Assembly (NCBI GenBank): GCA_947652115.1
Contig: OX393568.1
Coordinates: 4,913,641 to 4,977,640 of the forward strand
Direction: 5' to 3'
DNA from: Blastomussa wellsi
Lineage: Eukaryota > Cnidaria > Anthozoa > Scleractinia > Plerogyridae
Length of the DNA stretch: 64,000 nt
Every line of letters begins with the position of its first letter. The first letter of the stretch is position 1. A program made the translations under genes and the position numbers. Below are positions 52,301 through 62,289 of this stretch, in pieces. The notes under the pieces are model-generated. The model saw only the letters and a list, made by a program, of their open reading frames with translations, did not search any database and was not told the origin of the DNA.

Positions 52301-54092
52301 GAATACATGCACCATGACAAAGATTTGCTTCGATAGACCTATGTTATTTGGTTGAAAGAACGTAATAAAGAGATGCCCTTCGACAACAAACGGTACTTCA
52401 AATGAGGTCGGAACTTCGTCCGAGTGACGAAAGGAATTGGTCGCCATATCTGACCTTAATTTAAATTTTTATAATTAATTTTAGTTTTTAGATTGTCATT
52501 ATAAGAATATGATTCTATACAGCAAAGTCAAGACTCGTGTAGGAAAATAGAATCATGTCACGCAAAAGATATTTTTATGTCTCAGAGAGGCTAGAGCCCA
52601 TTTTTCCACTAGAAGAATAGATAAATGATCATGATATCTGAAACCCCGACATAATTTCAACCTCGTTTCCAGGGTCTCTAATTTATCTTGAATCTGACTT
52701 TTATTTCCTCAAAATTACGCTTTTTAATCTCAAAATGTTTCCTTCAATTTCACCTAAAGCGAAGCCATTTGTTATGTTCGCAAAGTTTCAACTTTCTAGT
52801 TTAAATTTTCAGTGTTTACGTGCTTAATTGCCTTAAATTGACATGCTGTGTTAAAAGTTTTTGAAAATAAGTCAAAACCACAAGACGATTAGTCATGCTC
52901 GAAGTTAAACACATTTTCCATGAAGGATATATTTTCCGTAGCCTGCGAATACAGCCTCTCTTCGCGTTTCGCACGTTTCGCGTTTCGCAGGCTATATTTT
53001 CCGCGGTCGCTAGAAGAATATTTCCTTGCGCGCGCCAATATTGAAGACCGCCCGAGAGGAGGAACTGTTACACTGATGTCACCTCCTTCCTCCATCGTGA
53101 TGAAAGATTTCTTTGATTTTCTGTTCTTCAAATCTGACCTCGAAAGCTACTCATCAGTAGATAAACTTCATGCATGACAACATGTCTTCAGTCTTCACAT
53201 TCTTGTAAACTTTCAAGCCCGGCTCTCACTTCTGTTCGTTCTAGAAGTTTAAATTGGACTTTAAAATTCCCGAGAACTATTCAGAGATCGAAATTGATGG
53301 CTGGAAATTTTGACTGCGTGTTTTGCATAGCCTTTTCGCGCGACGACGTTAACGGAAAATGTTCGTTTTGTGTCAAATCAGCTTAAATGCATAAATCATA
53401 CAAAAGATCAGCTGCTTTTATTCGCCGACCAGCGATATACAGCTGTGTAAACAGTAAATTAAAAGTGCTCAGAAAGGCGGCAGATTAAAATTCCACCCAA
53501 TTGAATCATAAAAAAACATTATTTATGACAAACTTAATTGAATTAAATTCGACACGGCACAAGCATACCCAAGACACTCAAATACGTTGCGTGATGAAGC
53601 CATATCGAATATTGGTTTAAGAGCAAATAAAAAATATCAAAGATATCAACAAGATCCACCCCTGTATCGAATCGTCGCACTTCACTGGGATGCACTTTCT
53701 TTTCAAACTTTTCAATTTTATGACTGAATTTTCTCGTTGTACTATTTCACGGAAGATTACTTGAGACCACTTTTAAGAAATTAAAACTTGCATTTGCGTG
53801 ATGATGTATTAAACAATGACGGGGCTAAATTTCCTCGTGAAGTGGCCCCTATTCCCAAGGAATAGATAGATTGCGAGCAATAGAGGAAATGCACGGCGGC
53901 AGATTAGCTAGAAGATTTAAATCAGACAGAAGTTGTCAACCCTACAAAATAAAACAAGAAAGAACAGCGCGGTGTCTTACCGTCTTGCACATTGAGAGCT
54001 CGTTGCCTTGGGGCTGCTTCCACGTTGTATGGGAATGCTATGAATACTAGAACCATCAGTGATGTCAAAGCAGAAAGCATTAGAGTTTTCAT
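48265..54092 (-). CDS. Secreted astacin metalloprotease with C-terminal ShK domain (3'-incomplete)
   Basis: Six exons: 53981-54092, 51556-51702, 50289-50406, 49802-49977, 48802-49074 and 48265-48396, phases 1,1,2,1,1, all GT-AG. The last ends in a donor (CCAG|GTAAG), so at least one 3' exon lies further left. Order: signal peptide (MKTLMLSALTS..., ~25 residues), short propeptide, basic KSRTRR maturation site and the astacin M12A domain. The domain has zinc site HEMMHTLGFFHEQSR and Met-turn SLMHYDN; family Cys are present at CVKF, GCFS, GC and YPCK. A Lys/Ser linker leads to an ShK domain with six cysteines in the last exon. Astacin+ShK proteins occur in cnidarian nematocysts and in developmental or digestive secretions; which applies here cannot be told from sequence. 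Functional residues appear intact. Confidence 0.88.
48535..48662 (+). repeat. GGT/GGTGGA-rich simple repeat
   Basis: An imperfect (GGT)n tract with GGA, GTT and GCA variants in the intron between the last two astacin exons. Gly/Val- or His/Thr-rich open frames over it are artefacts. Confidence 0.9.
49106..49403. repeat. Two-copy ~149-bp tandem duplication with (TAA)n
   Basis: Two adjacent copies share TTACAAATAAA.GAGCAAGAA, TGTATTACGTGGCTATAAAA, CACGAAGCATATTCGAGGAA and a (TAA)n tract ending GATAATAATAATAGTAATAA. The second (TAA)n is longer (~18 vs ~13 units). In an intron of the astacin gene, just before exon 5. Confidence 0.85.
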
Positions 54093-54231
54093 CTTGCTGA
54101 GGCAGTGCTTCAGAGTGATCCTGCTAACGTAGGTGTAGGCGTTGCGGTCACCGTGTGTAAGCCAGTTAGCTGTAACGAGCTCACTTAAACCGGCTGAGAA
54201 AGAAATGAATTCAAACAAAACATTGATCCGA

Positions 54232-54239
54232 TATTTATA
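54232..54239 (-). promoter_or_regulatory. TATA box of the astacin gene
   Basis: TATAAATA on the minus strand, 140 bases upstream of the ATG at 54092; the spacing leaves a ~110-base leader. Consensus is good and the function is inferred from position. Confidence 0.5.
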
Positions 54240-55211
54240 GCAATCAATTCACTGAGATTAATTTGCATACCCGGTTGTCTAGCCGCAATGTTTGGCATCA
54301 CGTGCAGTAATTGATATTGTTTACTTGCATTGGCAATTAAGAAAGAGCTTACGTTGAAGGCTGGAACACTTATCAACGTATCAGTCAATAATTTTTAATT
54401 GTCTTCAAGAATTTACTCGTCTAGTCGTATCTTGATACATAGATCATTACATGATGTGTTTCCAGAAAAGTCATGAAAATTTATTTATTACGGGTTATTA
54501 CGCTAATAATTATGAAGTCAAGTGTCAAATCGTGCTTTAGGTTATTAATACGACGACTTTAAACTCGTTGCTATGCAACCGTTCGCCATTTTTGTACGAA
54601 AGTCGGTGTAAGGAATTATGCAGAGAAAAGCCGAAGCTCTAGAACTCTAACTTAACGAACAAGGTTGGATTGTTGGAGTGAAGTGGGGTGATGAAAGGAT
54701 TATTGCTCGGTTGTTCTTTGTCTTTGTCCGGTCTAAAGAATCGTTCATTCAATTCATACTTAAAACCCAGCCAGCTGTAAATTCTATTGTTTCAGAAAGG
54801 AACGGCCTCGCATCATTGTTGCAATCGTCATTGGCCATAACTTATGTTTGCCTCGAAACAAATCGTAAATACTAACTAAAAAGGCCAAAGTCACGAATCA
54901 TGGCGCATGTTGAAAATTTAGGCTGTAAAGTTGTCTCAATCCACTCCAGCTTCGTTTCGTTTTCCTAGCCTCTTTGGTGTTTTGTTCTTTTCCTACCTTA
55001 GTGAGTCTATAATTTCAAGATGAGTTTCTTTCGTTTCGAAAGGCATTCTTTTTCAAATACTTGCAAACTCCGTCCTCATCTCGCCAAGTTTGTAGTTTGT
55101 AAGTTTTCAAAAAAAGTCTGGTTTTCTCTGGGGTGTTGTCTCGCACAGTCTTTGACGGAACTTTTGCTTCCAAAATTTCAACTGATCTCTGAAAAGTGGC
55201 CACATGATCTA
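54240..55211. other. Intergenic stretch upstream of the astacin gene
   Basis: No gene, RNA or repeat was recognised beyond AT-rich non-coding sequence. Short open frames lack splice or family support. Confidence 0.45.
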
Positions 55212-55644
55212 AAGCCTCTTTTCACTATCGATGGAGTCGGAGTCGTACTTGCGGAGTCGTAACAGCGCTTTAACGACCAAGAAATCGGAGTCTAAGAAAA
55301 TCAACCTGACGTTTCCATTTTCTTGGATTCCGCTTTTGACTCGGACCGCGCTAAGCTCAGGACCCTCCTTACGATCTTGTGAAAACTAGCTTGTCGGATT
55401 CGTAAGCAGAAGCAGAAGAACTAACGAATCACAAACAATCAATTTCTGTTTTTTTTTTTCTTCCGCTTTTGCTTGCGACTTCGACAATACAGTTTATGCG
55501 ACTGAGTGCGGCATAAGAGGAATCGGAACTCTTCTTACGACTCCGATGGTTTGATTTTCACTGACGAGATCGTTTGTGCTTACGACTTCGAGTGCGACTC
55601 CGAGTCCGACTCTGATTCGGTCGCAAGTGAAAAGCAGGCTTTAC
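55212..55644. repeat. Fold-back MITE with GGAGTCGGAGTCG motif, copy 2
   Basis: Begins AAAGCCTCTTTTCACTATCG and ends with the inverse of AAAGCCTGCTTTTCACTTGC; the sub-terminal parts carry GACTCCGAGTCCGACTC words. The interior TTTCCATTTTCTTGGATTCC parallels copy 1 at 20596-20975. Non-coding DNA element. Confidence 0.75.
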
Positions 55645-57574
55645 TGACAAACGATAACGTTTTGATAATGCTTTGACAGTTATATTACAGTTGAAAAGTC
55701 GTATCACAACAATAACACCTAACAGATGGCCAAAATACTAACTGATAAAAATGTACACAAATGACTGAAATATAATATTTCACAGATATCTTCTCACCAC
55801 CCAGACGTGCAGTCAAAATGATTAGTATGCCACGTGTGAGTGCCAATTATTTCTAGTATTTCAGAGACCGTTCTTCTTTATTAAAATTTTATTAAAATTA
55901 GCGTACTGCACTGTTTTACAGGTTTAGGATAAGGCCGGATTAAACGCTGATGAAACACGCTTTCTTTATGATAGGCCTAACAAATGTCCTCATTGATAAA
56001 ATCACACGCAACTCTAGCAAACGCGAAGTACTGTCCATGAAAACTGTTAAATATAATAAAGTCAACCAATTACAAAGTATACTTGTGTTCAATCCTGGAC
56101 ATGCATAAGTTACATAAGTGCGCGCTCCAAGTTGCTTGTGTTGTTTACTAGAGCAAATGTCAAAAGAGGAAGCTTCTGCTGGCATCCGGCTGAACCGTTG
56201 GTTTATTTCAACATAAATATTTTCTTTTCAATTCCGTACGTGTTCTTATTCTTCAAACTCGTAAATATTTGTGGTGTTTTTTGAAAGGTTATCATGATGT
56301 CATGTCATGCAGTCTTCTTTTCATATTGGGTTCAACTTCAATCTGTATACGCAGATTTTCAGATTTATTTTTTTCCCTGAAATGGTAAAAAATTAGTTCT
56401 TTCTCAATTTCATAAAAGGTTGTTATCAAAAAGAAGCGCTACGACAGTGTATGATGGGATTGTTTTCTGTCTGAAGTTCTGCTTTCCCAGTTTCGTCGAG
56501 GAATGAAAAGTCTAGGAAGGTTAAACGTGCCGGAAAGCTGGAGACCTTTATAAAAGTAACGCTATGAAGCGAACATTTAAAGTCTGCATACGAGCCTAGT
56601 GGCCCACCACGCCTCACACGAAGTAAATATTATGCAAGCAAAATTATTGTTTTTCCCTAAACAAAAATAGCATCATTTTTGTTCAGTTTTTTGATGTAAA
56701 GAATCGAAGTATCCTTACGCTACAAACATTTTCTGTTAGTGAGGATGCTGACAAGGAGAAACGGGGCGTTTCCGGCTAAAAGCTGACAGTCGGTTTTGAG
56801 GGGAATTATCTTCTGCTATTGACTTATTCAACATGCACGTATATCCGCTGCTTGTACCTCTTCAGAACTGCGCTGATACGTTTATTGACTCGCTAATTAT
56901 TGTAAATATTGTATCCTTAACAAAACAAAACAGCAACTCCACCTTCAAGGCTGCTGTGAGTTCAAATGCAAGCGCTTCCAATCACTCAAAATTGAAAACC
57001 TAGGCTAGTTTTTAAGCTTATTTCTTAGAGCCAGTGTTCTCAACATCCAACAGTCTCATGACCTCTTGTGGACATTCGGCATGTGCAATTCAATCGCGTC
57101 TCAAAAGTGATATGGACATCATCTCCAACGACGCGCGAAGAAATATCAAATCGGAAAAGTTCACTGAGCATCGAGTTGATCGGTACTTCCTTCCTGTGGG
57201 TTTGTAAGCCGATCGAGGCTTTTGCGAGGTTCTGTTTACTGAAAGCTTATTCAGCTTTGAAAGCAAAACCGGCCTAAACCACAACAGGATGGCGACAAGA
57301 CGGAAATGAGAAATTCTTCAAACGGAACATTGGATTGCTTCTTTTGTAAAATGACAATCGGTCTTAGTTCAAGCTACTTAACAAGTAATGGCTTAATTTG
57401 TCATTTTCTGTTTCTTTAGGTAAAGGACGGTAAAGGTACCGGTGTGCGAGAAAAATGGAAAAGTTACTGGACAATGTACTAGATGCAATTGAAAATGTGG
57501 TAGAAGTAGAAACAGGAGATTTAGTTGTGGTTGACTGAAATCAGTTGTTGCGTGGTGGTTTCACTGAGTTTAAA
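55645..57574. other. Gene-poor stretch
   Basis: Nothing supportable was found. A 27-codon frame with a good start context at ~57455 is noted but not called. Confidence 0.45.
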
Positions 57575-57785
57575 CTGGATACTTATGCGTGTACGCTACA
57601 TTCAAGTGCTTTCACTGCGTTAAAAAGTCAAATCAGAGTATCAAATCAGGCCTTGACCTATTGTGGCGTTACACAGGAAGATGAGGACACTGTTTTTGTT
57701 ACGTAACTGTTCAAGCTTATCTGGATACGTAATGCATGTACGCTAAATTCAAGTAGTTTCACAGAGTTAAAAAGACACTGCTGTG
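57575..57785 (+). repeat. Dispersed repeat, copy A (with internal duplication)
   Basis: Contains TATCAAATCAGGCCTTGACC and CTATTGTGGCGTTACACAGG, also found at 59417-59519. A CTGGATAC...TGTACGCTA.ATTCAAGT block occurs twice within this copy (57575 and 57719). Not coding. Confidence 0.7.
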
Positions 57786-59416
57786 TGAAAAATAGGTGGC
57801 GACAACAATGCGGAAATTTCGCGTTGTTAAAAATTGTCACAAGGGAAACAATAGCCAACGAGAACACTGCATACAAAAAATGAACCGTACCTAAACAAGA
57901 GCACAAGCACGTTAAGCAAAGCCTCTTGGGTGCTGGAGGAAAATCGGGATTAATGAAACTGGATGCCACTTCTGAAAAACAGCGTGACCGAGACCTTTCA
58001 AAGGATGAATGTGAGTGGCTATCGTTGTTTTTCAGCTCTTGACTACGGTACGTCGGAAATCTTCCTTCAATTACACTTCCCCCACAAAGGTCCTAATCAC
58101 GCAAACACTGAATACGTTTCCTTTATAAGCTTATTTGTTGTGTAGTCCCGATCGGTTGCGGTATCATATCATATCTTGTGTGTCTCCAGAGGCGGCCGAG
58201 GTAACAAACACCACATCAGCTATTAAACGTTTTACCGTCTTATGGAAAGTTTGATTTTGACATTTTGTGTTAATGATGCGATATAAAGCTTAGGGTTAGC
58301 TGATTAGTCCGAGTGGTTGAAGGTGCAAAGAGGTGATCTGATTTGACAAGAATAAAATGGAAATTCCGATTTTCTTTGTGACAATTCGGACAAGAGGCTC
58401 TTCTTTTAAGTTCAGTTTTAATATTGTTTATATCACATTTATCACAACATTTAATCGCAGCCAGTTTTCTGTTTTTGCTGCGAAGGAGACTAACCGATTA
58501 CATCTTTCGTAAGAAATAGATTTACCAAAACAATACTGAAAATGGTTGTTGGTTATTTCATTGTTACACGAAAATTAGCCTGCGACAGACTTCAGGAAAA
58601 TGTACACAGATGTTAGTGTTTAACTTAATAATGCGATCTTTGACTGTTAGTCTGCTTATCAATTGTTGGCATAACTTCACTTCCACAAATGCTGGCATTT
58701 GCCATCAAAAAGACCTCCAAATCCTCTTTTGCTACGCTGTTGTAGCAGCCTGATACAGAGAGAACACAGCTTTAGTTTGTGTCAGCACTCGTGAAATCCG
58801 GCCATTTCTATTCCTTGTAGATGTTCATTAACAGAATATTGTTTAGAGTGACTTACTGATCCCCTTTTTTGCTTTACAAATTTTCATTTTCAATGAAACA
58901 GGGATGCTTCTAATATTGCTGGTTACCAACAAAATTGGCGTTTATAAATTAAGCCAATCACATCTGACAAATACAGTTCTCACAGATAGCCAAAACTGGT
59001 GTTTGCTTTCAAATTGTTGAGCACAAGTTAGTAGCGATTCACAGAAGCAAATTATTTTACTTCATTGAACAAAGTCAGTCTGACTTTTGATGTACAAACG
59101 ATTGACTTCTTTTAGACTAGATTGTGACAGGATTTCAATTCCAACTTGGTCTGCTGATCATCAGCAGACTATTGAATTGTGAAAACACTGCCGAAGTGTG
59201 CGTAATAGCGTCACAGCTAAAAAAAATACTAAACGTACCTTGAGTTGTAAGTCCCGTAAGTTGAGTTGTGAGTCCCGTCTGCTAACTTAGCTAGATGTAT
59301 CGTTTCCTTATATCGTAATATTACCGGAGTTTTAGCGCGCAGCTGAGGATGTGTTCTCCGCCGGGAAAACTTAATCATAATCTGCCCTCATCTTCGAGAC
59401 GTTTAGTATAGTATTG
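57786..59416. other. Gene-poor stretch between repeat copies
   Basis: No gene is supportable. A 10-bp inverted repeat with a 1-base loop (GTCTGCTGAT-C-ATCAGCAGAC) lies near 59149. Confidence 0.45.
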
Positions 59417-59519
59417 AGTATCAAATCAGGCCGTGACCTATTGTGGCGTTCCACAGGAAGATTAGGACACTGTTTTTGTTGCGTAGCTGTTCAAGCTTAT
59501 CTGGATACGCTACATTCAA
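59417..59519 (+). repeat. Dispersed repeat, copy B
   Basis: ~90% similar by eye to part of 57637-57760, same orientation (AGGAAGAT.AGGACACTGTTT; GTTCAAGCTTATCTGGATAC). Confidence 0.7.
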
Positions 59520-61252
59520 TAAACCCGAACTTTAACCTTAAAAGTTGTCGTGAAATACCCCACGAGTGGCTTACTCTCTCTGGGTATTTTAAAATATTCC
59601 ATTGAAAAGCACAAACTGAATTTTGAACAACTATATTCGTTTGTCTCGTAACTGGATGCTGAATTTTTGGCGGGAAAGATGCGGAAGCTGTGCCAGACAC
59701 GGCATATACCGGAAAATCTTCCGATTGGGTGCGTCCATGCGGTGATGCGGTGATAGTCACGGCCTTGCACAACAGCGCAGCATGAACATAATGACGTCAC
59801 GTCACCTTTGACTCTCAAGCAAGTGACTCTCAAACGCGCTTTTATGTGTTTTTATATCTTAATATTGCACGTTTAATCCATTTCAAATGCGTCACGAGGT
59901 CACCTTTTCTATGAACTTAGTTAAGAACAATTTTTCTTAGTGAAGGACAGAGTTTTCCAAGTGCGCATCAAGTGTGTATGGCGAAATTCGCATCTCTTTA
60001 TGTCCTTTATCTGAGCCATTTTAGGACCCTGGCAAGAACATTTGTTTCCTAGAAAAACATTTGTTTGCTAGAAAAACACTAAAATATTGACTGGAACTGG
60101 GAAAGAGTGCATTGCCATGGAAACAGGTTTTAATTAAAAGTATTAGTGCTTCGTCTGTAGAACAATTATGTTCCAAGTGTCTCTGCAGAAAAATGACTGA
60201 GATACCTTTATTTATGCATATGGTCTAAAATTGGGTTGAGTAAATGACGTTATTATTCCCCTAATTTGCATAGTTTTTTTTAATTTCTCGAGAATAAATA
60301 GAGATATTTGAAAATGGAAATCCATTTATGTCGAGAAAAAGTAGAGATATTTCAAACGGAAAACGACAATGACATGTGATACCCCAGATCTTGTTCTTAG
60401 GAATAAACACTGCTGGCGAGGAGTATGCACCTCTCCATCTCGGCGTGCGCGGGGAACAAATGATTATAAAATTACAGGCTGCGAAGTGCTGTTTGGTTAC
60501 TGAAGCTGGTTTTAGTTTTGAGCCCTGTATACGTATACGCAGCACCATAATTGTATTTTACTAAGAGTTTATTTAGACCTTACCTACCCTGACTCCATAG
60601 TCTACTCACAAAATAAACACATAAATCGGAATAAAAGATTTAACGTAACTTGGAACTTTCAAATATGGCTTAGAGCGAGTTTCAATTGAGTCTCGTAAAA
60701 CCAAAGTCAAAGTAACTAATCACAAGGACGGAGACAATCCAGTGAACCAATCAAAACTCGAAGAAATTGCACAAAGCGCGGGAAAACGTGCGCAAGCGAG
60801 TCACCATTGGTTTTGGGTGTACTTCTGATTGGTTGAAAAAGTGGCGCGAGATTTTTAAGCCAATCACTGAGTGTAGTAATGCAAAACCAAAGCAATTCAC
60901 TAATTACTTTCGACAGTCAATTGAAAACTGCTCTAAATTCCAATCAAAGTCTTTCTTAGTTATTAAAACGTATAAAATAGCCATTATGTCAACCTAAATC
61001 GTACAACACGCTAAACAAAATCGTGAATAAAAAGACTTGGCAACGAGCTTCTGGAATGGCGTGTTATCACTACCTCAATAAGCCACTTCTATATTATATT
61101 CTTTATGCATGGTCATTCTGAAAACCACATTATTTTGTGATGAACGCACCCTATTTAAAGATTGTCATCGTCATGATCATCATTAACCACCGAGGAGTAC
61201 TCTCTATAGTGTAATCTATGGAGAGGCTCCACTCAAAAGGGGTACCTTTTTT
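59520..61252. other. Gene-poor stretch
   Basis: No gene or RNA is supportable. Around 60775 the words AGCGCGGGAAAA and CGTGCGCAAGCGAG recur from the 51990-52130 intron region, suggesting pieces of one dispersed repeat family. Confidence 0.4.
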
Positions 61253-61580
61253 ACCCTACCCAGTGGGTAGAGCACCGGACTGCCGTGCGGGAGGTCACGG
61301 GTTCAAACCTCGGCCGGACCAACTCTCAGGGTCTTTAGATAACTGAAGGGAAAGTGCTGCCTTTGTAACGTCATCTGCAAATGGTCAGACTTTCTAGTCT
61401 TCTCGGATAAGGACGATAAACTGTATAGGTCCCGTCTCACAATCCTTGTTCCTAATAACCCTGTGGGACGTTAAAGAACCTACACACTGTTCACAAAGAG
61501 TAGGGCATGTAGTTCCCGATGTTGTAGTCTGGACTTTCTGGTCTGGGTGGGTAGGGTGGGGCATGTCGCATAGGATTACT
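61253..61580 (+). mobile_element. tRNA-derived SINE
   Basis: A tRNA-like head with GTGGGTAGAGCACCGG (A box) and GGTCACGGGTTCAAACC (B box). The conserved body has GTGCTGCCTTTGTAACGTCA, AGTCTTCTCGGATAAGGACG, CCTGTGGGACGTTAAAGAAC and AAAGAGTAGGGCATGTAGTT. This is a SINE family I associate with cnidarians and other invertebrates. It ends near a TTCAATTAATTGAA palindrome. Confidence 0.8.
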
Positions 61581-62289
61581 ATTTCAATTAATTGAAATAA
61601 CTTGAACAGACTCACCGAATGGTCGAATCATTTAGGCATAACTGATTTTGAAGTAAAACAAAATACGAACAGAAATCGCTTCTGTAGGTATGTACCATTA
61701 TTTCAACACATTTTCTTTCTTTCCGACTCTAATTGTTCTTTCCTGATTGATCAAGTTAATTTGTCCGTAAAACAGGTTTAGACAATGTATAAAAAGTGAA
61801 CGTTTACCCATTTGGGCTGGTGTATTCCAAAGGAAAAGTTAATCATTTTTAGTTAATTAACTAATCGTGAGTTCTGCTTTTATCAAGGTCCTTGCCAAAC
61901 ACTTAGTTTACAGCAAAGAGCCCAAAAGTGCGCATGACCATGTTTAATTACTTCACATTCTTTCGGGCAGTCTTTATCTAATAAGAAGCTGAGGACAGCT
62001 TCCAGTTGGCTTGGCTTGGTTAAATTAAATCTAAAAACAAAAGAATAAGGTGGTCATTTTTTGGGCTCCTTGCTCTAAGCCGTCCTCGAGGCACAAACTT
62101 ACTAATAGCATCTATCCGGAACGTCCGCGTTCAGTTTTCTTTGGAACAGATCCTAATATCATTTCAGAATTTCACCGAGGTCCAGCGAACAAACGCACTA
62201 ACTTTTCACAACTGCATACAAAGGGCATCCATGAGATCACAAGGCAACCATGATTGCAAGCATAAGTGCCAAGAATGACTCCATGTAAC
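61581..62289. other. 3' UTR / spacer left of the membrane-protein gene
   Basis: No other gene is seen. Likely holds the 3' UTR of the minus-strand gene ending at 62290. Confidence 0.4.

Noticed and set aside
54904..55262. 80-aa open frame MSFFRFERHSF...
   Set aside because: It runs into the MITE at 55212, has no splice partners and no recognisable domain.
57455..57535. 27-codon gene after a good 3' splice-like tract
   Set aside because: ATGGAAAAGTTACTGGAC has a fair start context, but no partner exon or family could be found.
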